Positions 8,654 to 17,849 are shown, counted from the stretch's first letter. The stretch is DNA of 64,000 nt from Mycobacterium sp. 852002-51057_SCH5723018 (GCF_001667035.1 NZ_LZIR01000023.1:91136-155135), one strand, 5' to 3'. Numbers and translations: made by a program. Notes: generated by a model from the sequence alone, not told the origin.

Positions 8654-9225
8654 TGGCCTTTCAGGCTGCCGATGTGGAGCGAAAAGTCGGTGCGCTTGGA
8701 CGGTGCCGGGGTCTCCACGTCCTCCACGTAGCGCTCGGGGTCGCGGTCGACGATCGGCAATCCCTTGGTGGTGGGATGCTGGGTCATGAATTCGCCGTAC
8801 TGCCGGCCGAGTGCCTCGCGAAGCCCGATGGGGGCGTGGCGGCGGAAGTCCGACAGCCCTTCGCGTTCCTCTTCGCCCATGTGGTCGTCGTTGGCCACTC
8901 GGGTGCGGCCGACCGCCGCCCACCATTCGTCGGTGCCGGTCCGTGCCGCGTTGGCGGCGCGGACCCCGTCACGGATGTCGTTGTGGTCGCCGATGGCATC
9001 GAGCGTCTCGCCTTCGGGGTCGTCGGCGCCGCGCTTCAGCAGTTGTGGGTAGAAGATCTTCTCTTCGATGTAGGCGTGTACGTCGAGCTTCTCGGCGAGC
9101 GGACGCCACACCCGTTCGAGTGCGGAGAGGTCGACCGGTGTCTGCGCCTCCAAGTAGTCCAACCTGGCGAACTGTTCGCGGAACCAGTTGTGATCGGCGA
9201 GGATCAACTCGGTGATGTCAGCCAT
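8650..9225 (-). CDS. Hemerythrin HHE domain protein
   Basis: A 191-residue cytoplasmic protein with hemerythrin-like helices. Candidate diiron ligands are in LADHNWFREQF, HAYIEEKIFYP, GDHNDIRDGV and NDDHMGEEEREG. Such proteins bind O2 or NO or handle peroxide, and hemerythrin-like proteins in mycobacteria have been linked to SigF-controlled stress responses. A GGGGAG ribosome binding site precedes the ATG. It is 54 nt downstream of the LmbE-type gene and overlaps the SCO6745 gene. Confidence 0.88.
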   Translation of the reverse strand: MADITELILADHNWFREQFARLDYLEAQTPVDLSALERVWRPLAEKLDVHAYIEEKIFYPQLLKRGADDPEGETLDAIGDHNDIRDGVRAANAARTGTDEWWAAVGRTRVANDDHMGEEEREGLSDFRRHAPIGLREALGRQYGEFMTQHPTTKGLPIVDRDPERYVEDVETPAPSKRTDFSLHIGSLKGQ

Positions 9226-9279
9226 TCCGACTCCCCGCCTTTCCTGACCCCTCCGCCCGGTGGCTTCATCTTAGGTGCC

Positions 9280-10065
9280 TCATCGAGCGGGTGGATCGAA
9301 GATGTTGTGGGCCAACGTCCCCGGCGGCGCCGCCGGATCGACGAACCATTCGTAGCTGAAGATCAGGCCGAACACCTGGGGTGGCAGCCTCAGCAGGGCC
9401 CCGAACAGGCGCGCGTTGAGTCCGGTACCGATCTGCGAACGATGGGCGGCGAGAGCGTCTCGCTTTTGCCGAGCGAACCGACGGACGTTGATCCGGTGGG
9501 TGATGGTCGCCCGCGGCGTGTAGGCGGTGCGAACCACGTCGAGGTCGTAGGGTGCCGGCAACCTCAGCAGGCGACAAACCTCAGCGACGCGGCGCAACAA
9601 TTCGCGCGGCATCGTCACCTCGAGCACCCGCGGCGTCCCGGCCAATTCGGCGGCCCGCTTGCCGACGCGGTGCACCTGCACATGATCGCGGTGACCGTAG
9701 CCGCCGTTGCTCTGATAGCTGAGTAGTACCTGCGCGTCTTCGGACCGAAGCACCACGGCGAGCCGCCCCGCCGCCTCGTCGACGTCGGCCCGGGCGAATC
9801 TGATCCGGCCGACAGGATCGGGGTAGAAGGCAGGCCCATAGCCGCTATCGGCGTAGCCCAGGCATTCGACCCGGTGTGCCCCGAGAATGCTTGTGCTCAA
9901 GCGCAGTTCACCAAGCCGAGTGTTGTCCGGTTCGTTGCCCGCGCGCCCGTCCGTCGCGGTGACGACGACCACGCGGTGTCCCTGCGCGGCCGCCGATGCG
10001 AGCGTGCCGCCGGTGAGGATCACCTCGTCGTCGGGGTGGGCGTGGAAGGCGACGACGGTGGCCAT
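9280..10065 (-). CDS. PIG-L/LmbE-family deacetylase
   Basis: A 261-residue zinc-dependent N-acetyl-sugar deacetylase-like protein. The metal-binding AHPDDE motif is near the N terminus and the second histidine region is GYGHRDHVQVHRVG. The family includes MshB and GlcNAc-PI deacetylases; the substrate of this member is unknown. It lies between a small unknown protein and the hemerythrin gene, probably in one transcript. Confidence 0.87.
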   Translation of the reverse strand: MATVVAFHAHPDDEVILTGGTLASAAAQGHRVVVVTATDGRAGNEPDNTRLGELRLSTSILGAHRVECLGYADSGYGPAFYPDPVGRIRFARADVDEAAGRLAVVLRSEDAQVLLSYQSNGGYGHRDHVQVHRVGKRAAELAGTPRVLEVTMPRELLRRVAEVCRLLRLPAPYDLDVVRTAYTPRATITHRINVRRFARQKRDALAAHRSQIGTGLNARLFGALLRLPPQVFGLIFSYEWFVDPAAPPGTLAHNIFDPPAR

Positions 10066-10096
10066 GGCTTGCAGTATGCCCCGCCGGCCTCGGCGC

Positions 10097-10348
10097 CTAG
10101 CTGTCCGAGTGCGGGGTGGGACTCTGCGGGGATTCCCACTTCGACTCCAGCGACCGCTTGACCGTGGCGCCGGCCGGCAGGTTCAACTGAAACGTTTCAC
10201 CGTCGCCTTCGACGGTGATGAGGTAGCCCTCGTCGGCAGGCTCTTTGAACACCACTTTGTATGGCTGTTCACCGGAGCCGCGATCGACGGCGATGATGTC
10301 GCCGGCGGCGACGTCCTCGATTCGGTCGTGACCGGAAACTTCAGACAT
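10097..10348 (-). CDS. Small conserved-looking protein of unknown function
   Basis: An 83-residue acidic protein (MSEVSGHDRIEDVAAGDI) predicted to form a small beta-rich domain (VKVV/YLITVEGDGETFQLNLPAG pattern) with a polar tail. I do not recognise the family. It sits 62 nt after the 71-residue gene and 31 nt before the LmbE gene, consistent with the same operon. An upstream Met at 10390 is possible but unsupported. Confidence 0.55.
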   Translation of the reverse strand: MSEVSGHDRIEDVAAGDIIAVDRGSGEQPYKVVFKEPADEGYLITVEGDGETFQLNLPAGATVKRSLESKWESPQSPTPHSDS

Positions 10349-10410
10349 ACCGTCGACGGTAGCCGAAGGCCGGCCGCGACCACCCGGCACGGTTCCCAGC
10401 CCTCTGGGGC

Positions 10411-10626
10411 TTACTTGGTCAGATGCCCCAGTAATTCATGGCACCGTTGCGCGCGCTTCGAATCCTCGGCCATGACTTCCTCGAAGAAGGACGCGACGTC
10501 GTCGAGACCCGCGTTCTTGGCGTCGCGCACATACTGCCCATAGTCGTGCCCGGCCTTCAACGAGTGGTACTGCACCGAAACAAGATCGAAAGTGACGTCG
10601 TCGAAGCCGGTTTCCCCCGTCGCCAT
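10411..10626 (-). CDS. Small helical protein of unknown function
   Basis: A 71-residue, mostly helical protein containing VQYHSLKAGHDYGQYVRDA and EVMAEDSKRAQRCHELLG. Its two histidines and acidic residues are reminiscent of a small ferritin-like helix pair, but I cannot assign it. An excellent AGGAGG ribosome binding site precedes the ATG, and a SigF-type promoter lies about 50 nt further upstream. It heads the five-gene minus-strand run. Confidence 0.65.
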   Translation of the reverse strand: MATGETGFDDVTFDLVSVQYHSLKAGHDYGQYVRDAKNAGLDDVASFFEEVMAEDSKRAQRCHELLGHLTK

Positions 10627-10676
10627 TGTTTCCTCCTTAGTTGTCCTTAGTCGTCACAACATCGACGTCCGTGGGC

Positions 10677-10701
10677 CTACCCGCGAGTGGCGCCGTTAAA
10701 C
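10677..10701 (-). promoter_or_regulatory. SigF-type promoter for the hemerythrin operon
   Basis: On the minus strand GTTT (10701-10698), a 15-nt spacer and GGGTAG (10682-10677) fit the SigF promoter pattern. It would drive the 71-aa gene and probably the 83-aa, LmbE, hemerythrin and SCO6745 genes. The 10627-10869 interval otherwise shows no gene. Confidence 0.55.
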
Positions 10702-10869
10702 GGGTGGCACAGCAAAGGCGGCCAGGCACTCGTTACCGTCGTCTATACGTGCCGTCATCCGACGGACGTGCGGTGTTTGTCTCTCGGTAACCGGGGGGCG
10801 GGCTCGGTCTGCGAACCTTGACCGACGCTCCGGGACGGAGAAGTCGCCACGACCCGCGAAAGGGCGACC

Positions 10870-13782
10870 ATGACAGAACACTTGCGCGCTTACAACAGCC
10901 TGTGGCAGGTCCGCAGCGACTCGTGGTGCCACCTGGAAGAGGCCGCCGACCGGCTGACGCGCCCCACCACCACCGGAGCGCTGAAAGAAAAGTACGCGAC
11001 TACCTGCCAGGAATTGCTCACCCGCCTGAGCACGCTGGAGCCCTATTGGGCCTACCCGGGCTCGCCCCAATTCGCGCGAGTTCAGCGAACTTTCGCTGCG
11101 GGCAGCTACGACAAGTTCTCGCAGGCGGTCGCGCAGATCAACCGCGCCCTGACCACCGAGTCGTACCGCTCGGGGGACGTGGACAACGCCGGCGCCGACG
11201 AGCTGGACATGTTTCCGTCGGATCCGCGCCAACTCCTCGAGCACCAACCGGCGTCGCAGCGCGACCGCCCGTACTTTGAGGTGCTTGTCGTCGAGAAGAT
11301 GAGCGAAGACCAGGAACGGGCGCTGCGCAACGAGGTGCGCAAATGGCGCCGCCCGGACGACGAATTCGTCTACGAGCTCGTGGTGGTCGCCAGCGGGGAC
11401 GAGGCCCTCATCGCCGCGCGGCTAAACGTCAACCTGCAGGCGGTGGTGATCCGGCGACGCTTCTCGCACCAATCGACCCGGGACCTGTCGACGCTGGCGG
11501 AGTTTGTCGACAACGACGTCTCGCACGAGTTGGCCGACCACCAATCGCCCGAGGAACGCGCGCAGATCCTCGCGGTTTCCCTGGCCAAGCTGCGGCCCGA
11601 ACTCGACCTCTTTCTCATGACCGAGATCGCGGTGGAGGAAATCGCCGGGCGGCTCGGCCAGTACTTCCGCCGGGTTTTTCACGCCCGCGAAGGCATGCTC
11701 GAGCTGCACCTGTCGATCCTGCAGGGAGTCGCGGCACGCTACCGCACCCCCTTCTTCAGCGCGCTCAAGCAGTACAGTCACCGGCCCACGGGCGTTTTCC
11801 ACGCCCTGCCGATTTCGCAGGGCAAGTCGATCGTCAACTCACACTGGATCAAGGACATGGTCGGCTTCTACGGGCTGGACGTGTTCATGGCCGAGACCTC
11901 GGCCACCTGCGGCGGCCTTGACTCGCTGCTAGAGCCGACCGGGCCGCTGCGGGAGTCACAGCAGCTCGCCGCGGAGGCCTACGGGTCCCGTCACACCTAC
12001 TTCGTCACCAACGGAACGTCGACGGCGAACAAGATCGTCACCCAGGCGCTGGTGGCGCCCGGCGACATCGTGCTGCTCGACCGCAACTGCCACCAGTCCC
12101 ATCACTACGGGATGATGCTCGCCGGCGCGAATGTCGTGTATTTGGAGGCGTATCCGCTCAACGACTACTCGATGTACGGCGCGGTTCCCTTGCGCGAGAT
12201 CAAGTCGAAACTGTTGGCGCTGAAACGCGCCGGCAAGCTCGACCGCGTTAAGATGATGTCGTTGACCAACTGCACCTTCGACGGGATCGTCTACGACGTC
12301 GAGCGCGTCATGGAGGAGTGCCTGGCCATCAAGCCCGACCTCGTGTTCCTGTGGGACGAAGCCTGGTTCGCATTCGCCCGTTTCCACCCGGTCTATCGGA
12401 CGCGCACGGCGATGGCGTCGGCGCGCGCCCTGCGCGAGCGGCTGCAGGACCCCGACTACAAGCGCCGCTTCGAGGAGCACCTGGCCACCAATGGTGCCGA
12501 AACACCCAGCGACGACGAGCTTTTGGAGCGCCGCCTCATCCCAGATCCGGCGAGAGCCCGGGTACGCGTGTACGCCACCCAGTCGACGCACAAGACGCTG
12601 ACCGCCCTGCGGCAGGGGTCGATGATCCACGTCTTCGACCAGGACTTCGACCAGAAAGTCGCCGAGCCGTTCCACGAGGCGTACATGGCGCACACCTCGA
12701 CCTCGCCCAACTATCAGATCCTGGCGTCCCTGGACCTGGGTCGCCGGCAGGTGGCGCTGGAGGGCGTCGAATTGGTCCAGCGGCAAATCGAAAACGCGAT
12801 GCAGCTCCGCGACGCGATCGACAACCATCCGCTGCTCAGCAAATACATGCGGTGCCTTCGGACTTCGGACTTGATCCCGGAAAGCTTCCGGCCGTCCGCG
12901 ATCGCCCAGCCGCTGCGCTCCGGACTGCGCAACATGATGGCCGCCTGGGATCAGGATCAGTTCGTTCTCGACCCGTCGAGAATCACGTTGTTCATCGGCC
13001 AGACCGGCTACGACGGAGACACGTTCAAACGCCAACAACTGATGGACCGCTATGGAATTCAGATCAACAAGACATCGCGCAACAGCGTGCTGTTCATGAC
13101 GAACATCGGAACCACGCGCAGCTCCGTCGCTTTCCTGGTCGAGGTTCTGGTCAACATCGCCCGCGAGCTGGACCAAAACATTTCCGAGATGAGTCTCGGC
13201 GAGCGGGAGCACTTCCAGAAGGCCGTTTATCGGCTCACCGAAATGTCATTGCCGCTACCGGATTTCAGCGGCTTCCACCCGGCATTCCTGGACCACAGCG
13301 GCAGCGAGCCGACACCGGAAGGCGATGTCCGCCGGGGCTTCTACCTCTCCTACGACGACACCAATTGCGAGTACCTCACCGGCGAGCAGATCGACGAACG
13401 GCTGGACGCCGGAATCGACGTGGTCTCGGCGACCTACGTCACGCCCTACCCGCCGGGATTCCCCGTGCTGGTGCCCGGCCAGGTGTTCAGCCGCGGCATC
13501 CTGCAGTTCATGCGGGATCTCGACACACCCGAAATCCACGGCTATGTACCGAGCTTCGGCTACCGCGTCTACACACAGAAGGCCATCGAGATCGCCAGCG
13601 AGTCCGCCGGACTGCCGTCCAACGGTCATCGCGCTTCCGCGCCGACAGTGGATAAGGCGCCGAAGAAGAAATCGGCCAAGCGCGGCGGGTCGAACGGCGA
13701 GGGAAACGTTCCCGAGGTCGGTCAGGACGAGCTGATCGGTCAGCAGTATCCCGGTGACGCGGTGGACACTCCGTCGTCGTAA
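10870..13782 (+). CDS. Orn/Lys/Arg-type amino acid decarboxylase (PLP-dependent)
   Basis: A 970-residue fold-type-I PLP enzyme resembling the long mycobacterial decarboxylase annotated as Rv2531c. The N-terminal ~300 residues form a receiver/wing-like region. The PLP core follows: HTYFVTNGTSTANK, FLWDEAWFAFARFHPVY and the Schiff-base lysine in STHKTLTALRQGSMIH. The extreme C terminus is Lys/Ser/Gly-rich (APKKKSAKRGGSNG). It would decarboxylate a basic amino acid to a polyamine or amine, possibly for acid resistance. AAAGGGCG precedes ATG 10870. The gene is flanked by unrelated units. Confidence 0.88.
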   Translation: MTEHLRAYNSLWQVRSDSWCHLEEAADRLTRPTTTGALKEKYATTCQELLTRLSTLEPYWAYPGSPQFARVQRTFAAGSYDKFSQAVAQINRALTTESYRSGDVDNAGADELDMFPSDPRQLLEHQPASQRDRPYFEVLVVEKMSEDQERALRNEVRKWRRPDDEFVYELVVVASGDEALIAARLNVNLQAVVIRRRFSHQSTRDLSTLAEFVDNDVSHELADHQSPEERAQILAVSLAKLRPELDLFLMTEIAVEEIAGRLGQYFRRVFHAREGMLELHLSILQGVAARYRTPFFSALKQYSHRPTGVFHALPISQGKSIVNSHWIKDMVGFYGLDVFMAETSATCGGLDSLLEPTGPLRESQQLAAEAYGSRHTYFVTNGTSTANKIVTQALVAPGDIVLLDRNCHQSHHYGMMLAGANVVYLEAYPLNDYSMYGAVPLREIKSKLLALKRAGKLDRVKMMSLTNCTFDGIVYDVERVMEECLAIKPDLVFLWDEAWFAFARFHPVYRTRTAMASARALRERLQDPDYKRRFEEHLATNGAETPSDDELLERRLIPDPARARVRVYATQSTHKTLTALRQGSMIHVFDQDFDQKVAEPFHEAYMAHTSTSPNYQILASLDLGRRQVALEGVELVQRQIENAMQLRDAIDNHPLLSKYMRCLRTSDLIPESFRPSAIAQPLRSGLRNMMAAWDQDQFVLDPSRITLFIGQTGYDGDTFKRQQLMDRYGIQINKTSRNSVLFMTNIGTTRSSVAFLVEVLVNIARELDQNISEMSLGEREHFQKAVYRLTEMSLPLPDFSGFHPAFLDHSGSEPTPEGDVRRGFYLSYDDTNCEYLTGEQIDERLDAGIDVVSATYVTPYPPGFPVLVPGQVFSRGILQFMRDLDTPEIHGYVPSFGYRVYTQKAIEIASESAGLPSNGHRASAPTVDKAPKKKSAKRGGSNGEGNVPEVGQDELIGQQYPGDAVDTPSS

Positions 13783-13810
13783 GTACCCCAGGCGTCCACC
13801 CGTGGGGGCT

Positions 13811-14374
13811 TCATGCGTGCGACGGCAGGCGGTCCTCGATGATCGCCAGCGCGCGCTCGGCCCAGCGAATGTTCTCCTGTTCGAACGATATTCCGCGCAG
13901 CAGCGTCAGGTAAGGGCCCACCCGGTCGGTCTGGGCCAGGTATTCGTCCTCGTCGCGGCCCCCGAGCAGCCGGTCCCGTAATCGTTCGTAGCGCTGCGAT
14001 TTGGCGTTGGCCCGATGCAGTAGTTCGAGGATGAATCCGCGGACGGCCTGCGCGTCGCCCGCGTCGGCGGCCTGGACCTTGACCAGCAGGTCATCGCGCA
14101 TCACCGACCGCTTCGGCGGCCTGGCGGTGAACTGCCGGATGGCGTCGCGGCCCGCCTCGGTCAGCGAGAACATGCGCTTGTTGGGCCGACGCTCCTGGTG
14201 AACCACGCGGGCCTGGATGAGACCTTGCTCAGCGAGCCGGTCGAGTTCGCGATACAGCTGTTGGGGGGTGGCCATCCAGAAGTTCGCGACCGAGGCGTCG
14301 AACCCCTTGGCCAGGTCGTATCCGGAGGCCTCACCCTCGAGGAGCGCGGCCAACACCGCGTCACGCAGCGACAC
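13811..14374 (-). CDS. PadR-family transcriptional regulator
   Basis: A 187-residue regulator with the N-terminal PadR winged helix (LRDAVLAALLEGEASGYDLAKGFD, then ATPQQLYRELDRLAEQGLI) and the C-terminal Vir_act_alpha_C-type dimerisation helices (GPYLTLLRGISFEQENIRWAERAL). GTG 14374 is chosen because the family begins here and because a TATACT -10 element (14387-14382) lies 7 nt upstream, implying a leaderless transcript. It probably controls itself and the divergent SnoaL/LLM genes. Confidence 0.88.
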   Translation of the reverse strand: MSLRDAVLAALLEGEASGYDLAKGFDASVANFWMATPQQLYRELDRLAEQGLIQARVVHQERRPNKRMFSLTEAGRDAIRQFTARPPKRSVMRDDLLVKVQAADAGDAQAVRGFILELLHRANAKSQRYERLRDRLLGGRDEDEYLAQTDRVGPYLTLLRGISFEQENIRWAERALAIIEDRLPSHA

Positions 14375-14382
14375 GGCCGCCA

Positions 14383-14400
14383 GTATAGCCACGCCTATAC
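14383..14400. promoter_or_regulatory. PadR operator-like palindrome
   Basis: GTATAG-CCACGC-CTATAC is a perfect inverted repeat with 6-bp arms overlapping the -10 element of the PadR gene. It sits between PadR and the divergent 14496 gene, as expected for an autoregulatory site. Confidence 0.55.
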
Positions 14401-14495
14401 GCAATAAAGTGATTAATCGCACATCGACATAGGCCCCCGCTGGCTCTAGCGTCAGACCCACCTACTCAACAAGTTGTCTAGTGCGAGGTTTTCCG

Positions 14496-14918
14496 ATGCA
14501 TCCCTTCCGTAAGGCGGTCGAGGCGCGCGACGAGGCGGCCATCCAGGCGATGCTGGCCGACACCGTGGTGTTCACCAGCCCGGTCGCGTTCAAGCCGTAC
14601 GTCGGCAAGCCGATCACCGCGGCGATCCTGCGCGGCGTGTTGCGGGTCTTCGAGGACTTTCACTACATCCGTGAGATCGCCGATGGCAACGGTCGCGACC
14701 ATGCGTTCGTCTTCGAGACCGGCATAGCCGGGGTGCCGGGCGTAAAGGTCACCGGTTGCGACTTCCTGCACTTCAACGACGACGGGCTGATCGACGACTT
14801 CATGGTGATGGTGCGGCCGCTATCGGGCGCGACCGCGCTGTCCGAGGCGATGGGCGCCCAGTTCGACTTGATCCGGCAAGAGGCCGTCGAACTGGCCAAC
14901 CAGTTCGCCACCGCGTAG
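14496..14918 (+). CDS. SnoaL-like / NTF2-fold protein
   Basis: A 140-residue alpha+beta barrel-type protein (MHPFRKAVEARDEAAIQAML... VTGCDFLHFNDDGLIDDF) typical of the SnoaL-like polyketide-cyclase/steroid-isomerase superfamily. No specific catalytic residues can be assigned. ATG 14496 is used; an in-frame GTG at 14481 is possible. It is 12 nt upstream of the LLM oxidoreductase and likely co-transcribed with it under PadR control. Confidence 0.78.
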   Translation: MHPFRKAVEARDEAAIQAMLADTVVFTSPVAFKPYVGKPITAAILRGVLRVFEDFHYIREIADGNGRDHAFVFETGIAGVPGVKVTGCDFLHFNDDGLIDDFMVMVRPLSGATALSEAMGAQFDLIRQEAVELANQFATA

Positions 14919-14930
14919 AGGTAGGCGAAC

Positions 14931-15968
14931 ATGCGGATCGGATTGGCAATCAATTACGCCGGCGGGTTCAAGGAGGTCGCCGCCGAGGTGGCCGACCTGG
15001 AACGCGCCGGGTTGGACATCGTCTTTGTCCCCGAGGCGTATTCGTTCGATGCGGTGAGCGCGCTGGGCTACCTGGCGGCGAGCACGGAACGCGTTCAGCT
15101 GGCCTCGGGCATTCTCCAGCTCTACACCCGCACGCCCACCCTGACCGCGATGACCGCCGCCGGCCTCGATTACGTCTCTGATGGTCGGTTCACGCTCGGC
15201 TTGGGCGCCTCCGGGCCGCAAGTCATCGAGGGTTTCCATGGTGTGCCCTATGACGCCCCGATCGCACGCACCCGCGAGGTCATCAACATCTGCCGTCGGG
15301 TGTGGCGCCGCGAGACCCTGCGCCACCAGGGCAAGCACTACACCATCCCGCTGCCAGACGGGCAGGGCAGCGGACTGGGAAAACCACTCAAACTCATCAA
15401 TCAGCCTGTGCGGGAAAGCATCCCGATACTGATCGCCGCGCTGGGACCCAAGAACGTCGAGCTGGCCGCCGAGATGGCCGAGGGCTGGCAGCCGATATTT
15501 TACTTGCCCGAGAAGGCGCGCGACGTGTGGGGAAAGGCGCTGGCCGCCGGCCAGGCCAAGCGCGACCCCGCACTGGGCGAACTCGACGTGTGCGCCGGAC
15601 CCGTCCTGGCCATCGGCGAAAACGTCGAGCCCTTACGCGAATTCGTCAAACCGCACCTGGCGCTCTACATCGGCGGAATGGGCGCCAAGGGCAAGAACTT
15701 CTACCACACCCTGGCCACCCGGTATGGTTACGGCCCGCAAGCAGATCGGATTCAAGAGCTCTACCTGGACGGCGACAAGGACGGCGCCGCCAAGGTCGTG
15801 CCCGACGAACTCGTGCGCGATATCAACCTGATCGGTACGCGCGAGTTCGTCAAGGAACGCCTGGCGGCGTTCCGCGAATCGGGCGTGACCACCCTGAACG
15901 TGGCGCCCATCGCCGGTACGCCCGCCGAGCGCGTCAAGCTGATCGAGACGCTGCGCGAGCTGCTCTGA
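14931..15968 (+). CDS. LLM-class F420-dependent oxidoreductase
   Basis: A 345-residue luciferase-like TIM-barrel oxidoreductase. Mycobacterial members commonly use coenzyme F420. Characteristic segments are FVPEAYSFDAVSALGYLA, VQLASGILQLYTRTP, GRFTLGLGASGPQVIEGFHG and IPILIAALGPKNVELAAE. It would carry out hydride transfer on an unknown substrate. It follows the SnoaL-like gene closely; the two may act together and respond to PadR. Confidence 0.9.
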   Translation: MRIGLAINYAGGFKEVAAEVADLERAGLDIVFVPEAYSFDAVSALGYLAASTERVQLASGILQLYTRTPTLTAMTAAGLDYVSDGRFTLGLGASGPQVIEGFHGVPYDAPIARTREVINICRRVWRRETLRHQGKHYTIPLPDGQGSGLGKPLKLINQPVRESIPILIAALGPKNVELAAEMAEGWQPIFYLPEKARDVWGKALAAGQAKRDPALGELDVCAGPVLAIGENVEPLREFVKPHLALYIGGMGAKGKNFYHTLATRYGYGPQADRIQELYLDGDKDGAAKVVPDELVRDINLIGTREFVKERLAAFRESGVTTLNVAPIAGTPAERVKLIETLRELL

Positions 15969-16006
15969 CTGCACGACGCTCGCAAGCGGGCGTCTTAAAC
16001 CCCGAA

Positions 16007-17254
16007 TCAGCGCTGCCGGCGGCCTTCTCGCTTGAGCCGCACCGCTCGACTCACCGCGGCCGCCAACGCCAGCACCGACATCACGGCGAGAATCGCCGTC
16101 GAGACCGTCGACCCCACCGTCGCCAGTATCAGCGGAAGGCCGAATCCGACGTAGGTCACGACGTAGAACACCCCGACGAGCGCACCGCGCAGGCGTTGCG
16201 GCGCTGCGGTTTCCAGGTCGATCAGGCCGGCGCGCAAGCAGAGGCCGGAGGCGCAGCCCAGAACCAGGAACAGCGGCAGCCCCAACTCCAGCGTCATGGT
16301 CGGCGGCGCCAACGCGGTGAGGGCGTAACCGAGCGCCGCCAGCAGTGCACCGGCCGTGCCGGCTTGCCGCCCCCACTTGCCCGCGCGGGCGACTATTTGG
16401 ATGATCCCGCTGACGCCATTGACGATCAGCGTCGCCGTGCCCGCGGCCATCGGGGCGGCGAGTCCGGTGTGCAGCCGGGTAGGGATGGTGACGAATCCCA
16501 ATGTCGCAGAGGCGAACACCCACGGCGCGAGCGGCATGGCCCAACCCAACGCCCAGGCGGTGCCTTGCCGCACCGGCGTCGACCGCTCCGGGGCTTGCGC
16601 AGTTGCCGGCGCGGCCACATCGGTGCGGCGGCCGGCCACCAACGTGACAACGATCGCCGCCACGACAATTGCGGCGGCGATGCCGAACGACACCCCGATG
16701 CCGGGTTGTCCGGCCCGCGCGATCAGCCCACCAGCGAATGGGCCGACGGCGAAACCGGCGATCAGCACGGCACCAGCGGTCGCCGCTCCGGCGGGACCTT
16801 TCAGATCGGAGGCCCATGCGGTGCAGGAGGTCATCGCGAGCCCCACCCCGACCCCTACTATCAGGCGCCCCACCAGCAGAACGTCGGCTTGTTGGGAGAG
16901 CAGCATCGCCACCGTCCCGACCAGAGCGGTCGTCGAACCCGCCAAGGCCACCGACTGGCGCCCGAGCGCATCCGAGGTGCGCCCGCCGATGAGCAGGCCG
17001 GGAATCAGCCCCAGCGCATAGATTCCGAAGATCGCGTCGAGCGTGGTCGCGCTGAGGTGCTGGCGATCGCTGATCAAAGGCATCAGCGCGACGAAGTGGT
17101 TGGCGACCCACCCCGTTGACACCATGAGCAGCAACACGCTGAGGTACAGGGTTTGCGTTCCGCCGGACCCGCGCCGGTCGTCCCGCTCCCGCGCTGCGCC
17201 GGGTTCGCCTGGCGGCTGGCGTATCAGGCCGGTTGCGTCATTCGACCAGATCAC
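16007..17254 (-). CDS. Major facilitator superfamily transporter
   Basis: A 415-residue integral membrane protein with about 12 hydrophobic segments. The loop 2-3 MFS signature is GGRTSDALGRQSVALAG. A 33-residue polar N-terminal extension precedes the first transmembrane segment (TLYLSVLLLMVSTGWVANH). It is probably a drug or metabolite exporter; the substrate is unknown. It converges on the LLM gene. Confidence 0.87.
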   Translation of the reverse strand: MIWSNDATGLIRQPPGEPGAARERDDRRGSGGTQTLYLSVLLLMVSTGWVANHFVALMPLISDRQHLSATTLDAIFGIYALGLIPGLLIGGRTSDALGRQSVALAGSTTALVGTVAMLLSQQADVLLVGRLIVGVGVGLAMTSCTAWASDLKGPAGAATAGAVLIAGFAVGPFAGGLIARAGQPGIGVSFGIAAAIVVAAIVVTLVAGRRTDVAAPATAQAPERSTPVRQGTAWALGWAMPLAPWVFASATLGFVTIPTRLHTGLAAPMAAGTATLIVNGVSGIIQIVARAGKWGRQAGTAGALLAALGYALTALAPPTMTLELGLPLFLVLGCASGLCLRAGLIDLETAAPQRLRGALVGVFYVVTYVGFGLPLILATVGSTVSTAILAVMSVLALAAAVSRAVRLKREGRRQR

Positions 17255-17487
17255 TGACTTCCTCTCCCCGGGGTGCCGACGTCGGCCGACTGACCAACGT
17301 CAAAAGACGATGCGGCCTTAGGGGCTTATTCCCGCTTGTTCGCAACATGCACCGCCCGGTCGAGGTGCCGCGGGTCGTTCGACGGGCGCCTGCAAACAAG
17401 CGGTGCAGCGGTGCAATTCGCCGCCGAGGTTTCAAAACAGCCGATTTGGTGTACGTATACGACTACTCCGATCCAGGAAGGCAAACG

Positions 17488-17766
17488 ATGAAGCTAACTT
17501 CAGCCGCCATGATCGCGATCGTCGTGCTGCTGTCCAGCGCATGTTCACCCTCGCAGATCATCAACACCGGCGGCGACACCAAGTGCAAGGACTTCACCAC
17601 GCAGGACGAAAAGAAGCAGAACGATGAAGTCGGCAAGATGCTCAAGGACAAGAACGGCACCGATCCGACCAACGTGGAGATCTCGGCCACCCGGCTGTCG
17701 GCGATGACGTACTGCCAGACGTTGGGCAAGCCGGACACCAAGATCTCCGAGGCTCCACACGGCTGA
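17488..17766 (+). CDS. Small lipoprotein with HdeA-like domain
   Basis: A 92-residue exported lipoprotein. The signal peptide ends in the lipobox LSSAC, so the lipidated Cys is near residue 19. The mature part has the HdeA pattern KCKDFTTQDEKKQNDEVGKM ... TYCQTLGK, with two cysteines spaced for one disulfide. HdeA-type proteins are acid-stress periplasmic chaperones; a lipid-anchored version would act at the outer face of the membrane. AGGAAGG (17475-17481) supports the start. A weak GTTT-N15-GGTGTA lies upstream, of uncertain value. Confidence 0.72.
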   Translation: MKLTSAAMIAIVVLLSSACSPSQIINTGGDTKCKDFTTQDEKKQNDEVGKMLKDKNGTDPTNVEISATRLSAMTYCQTLGKPDTKISEAPHG

Positions 17767-17849
17767 CGCCTGACGTCGGCGTGCCGCGGGTTTTAATCAT
17801 GATCAACCCAAACCTGGTGGCTGGCTGCGACGATTCCTAGGCTGCGCGG

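Noticed and set aside
17429..17453. SigF promoter before the HdeA-like lipoprotein
   Set aside because: GTTT-N15-GGTGTA departs from the GGGTAN -10, so the support is too weak.
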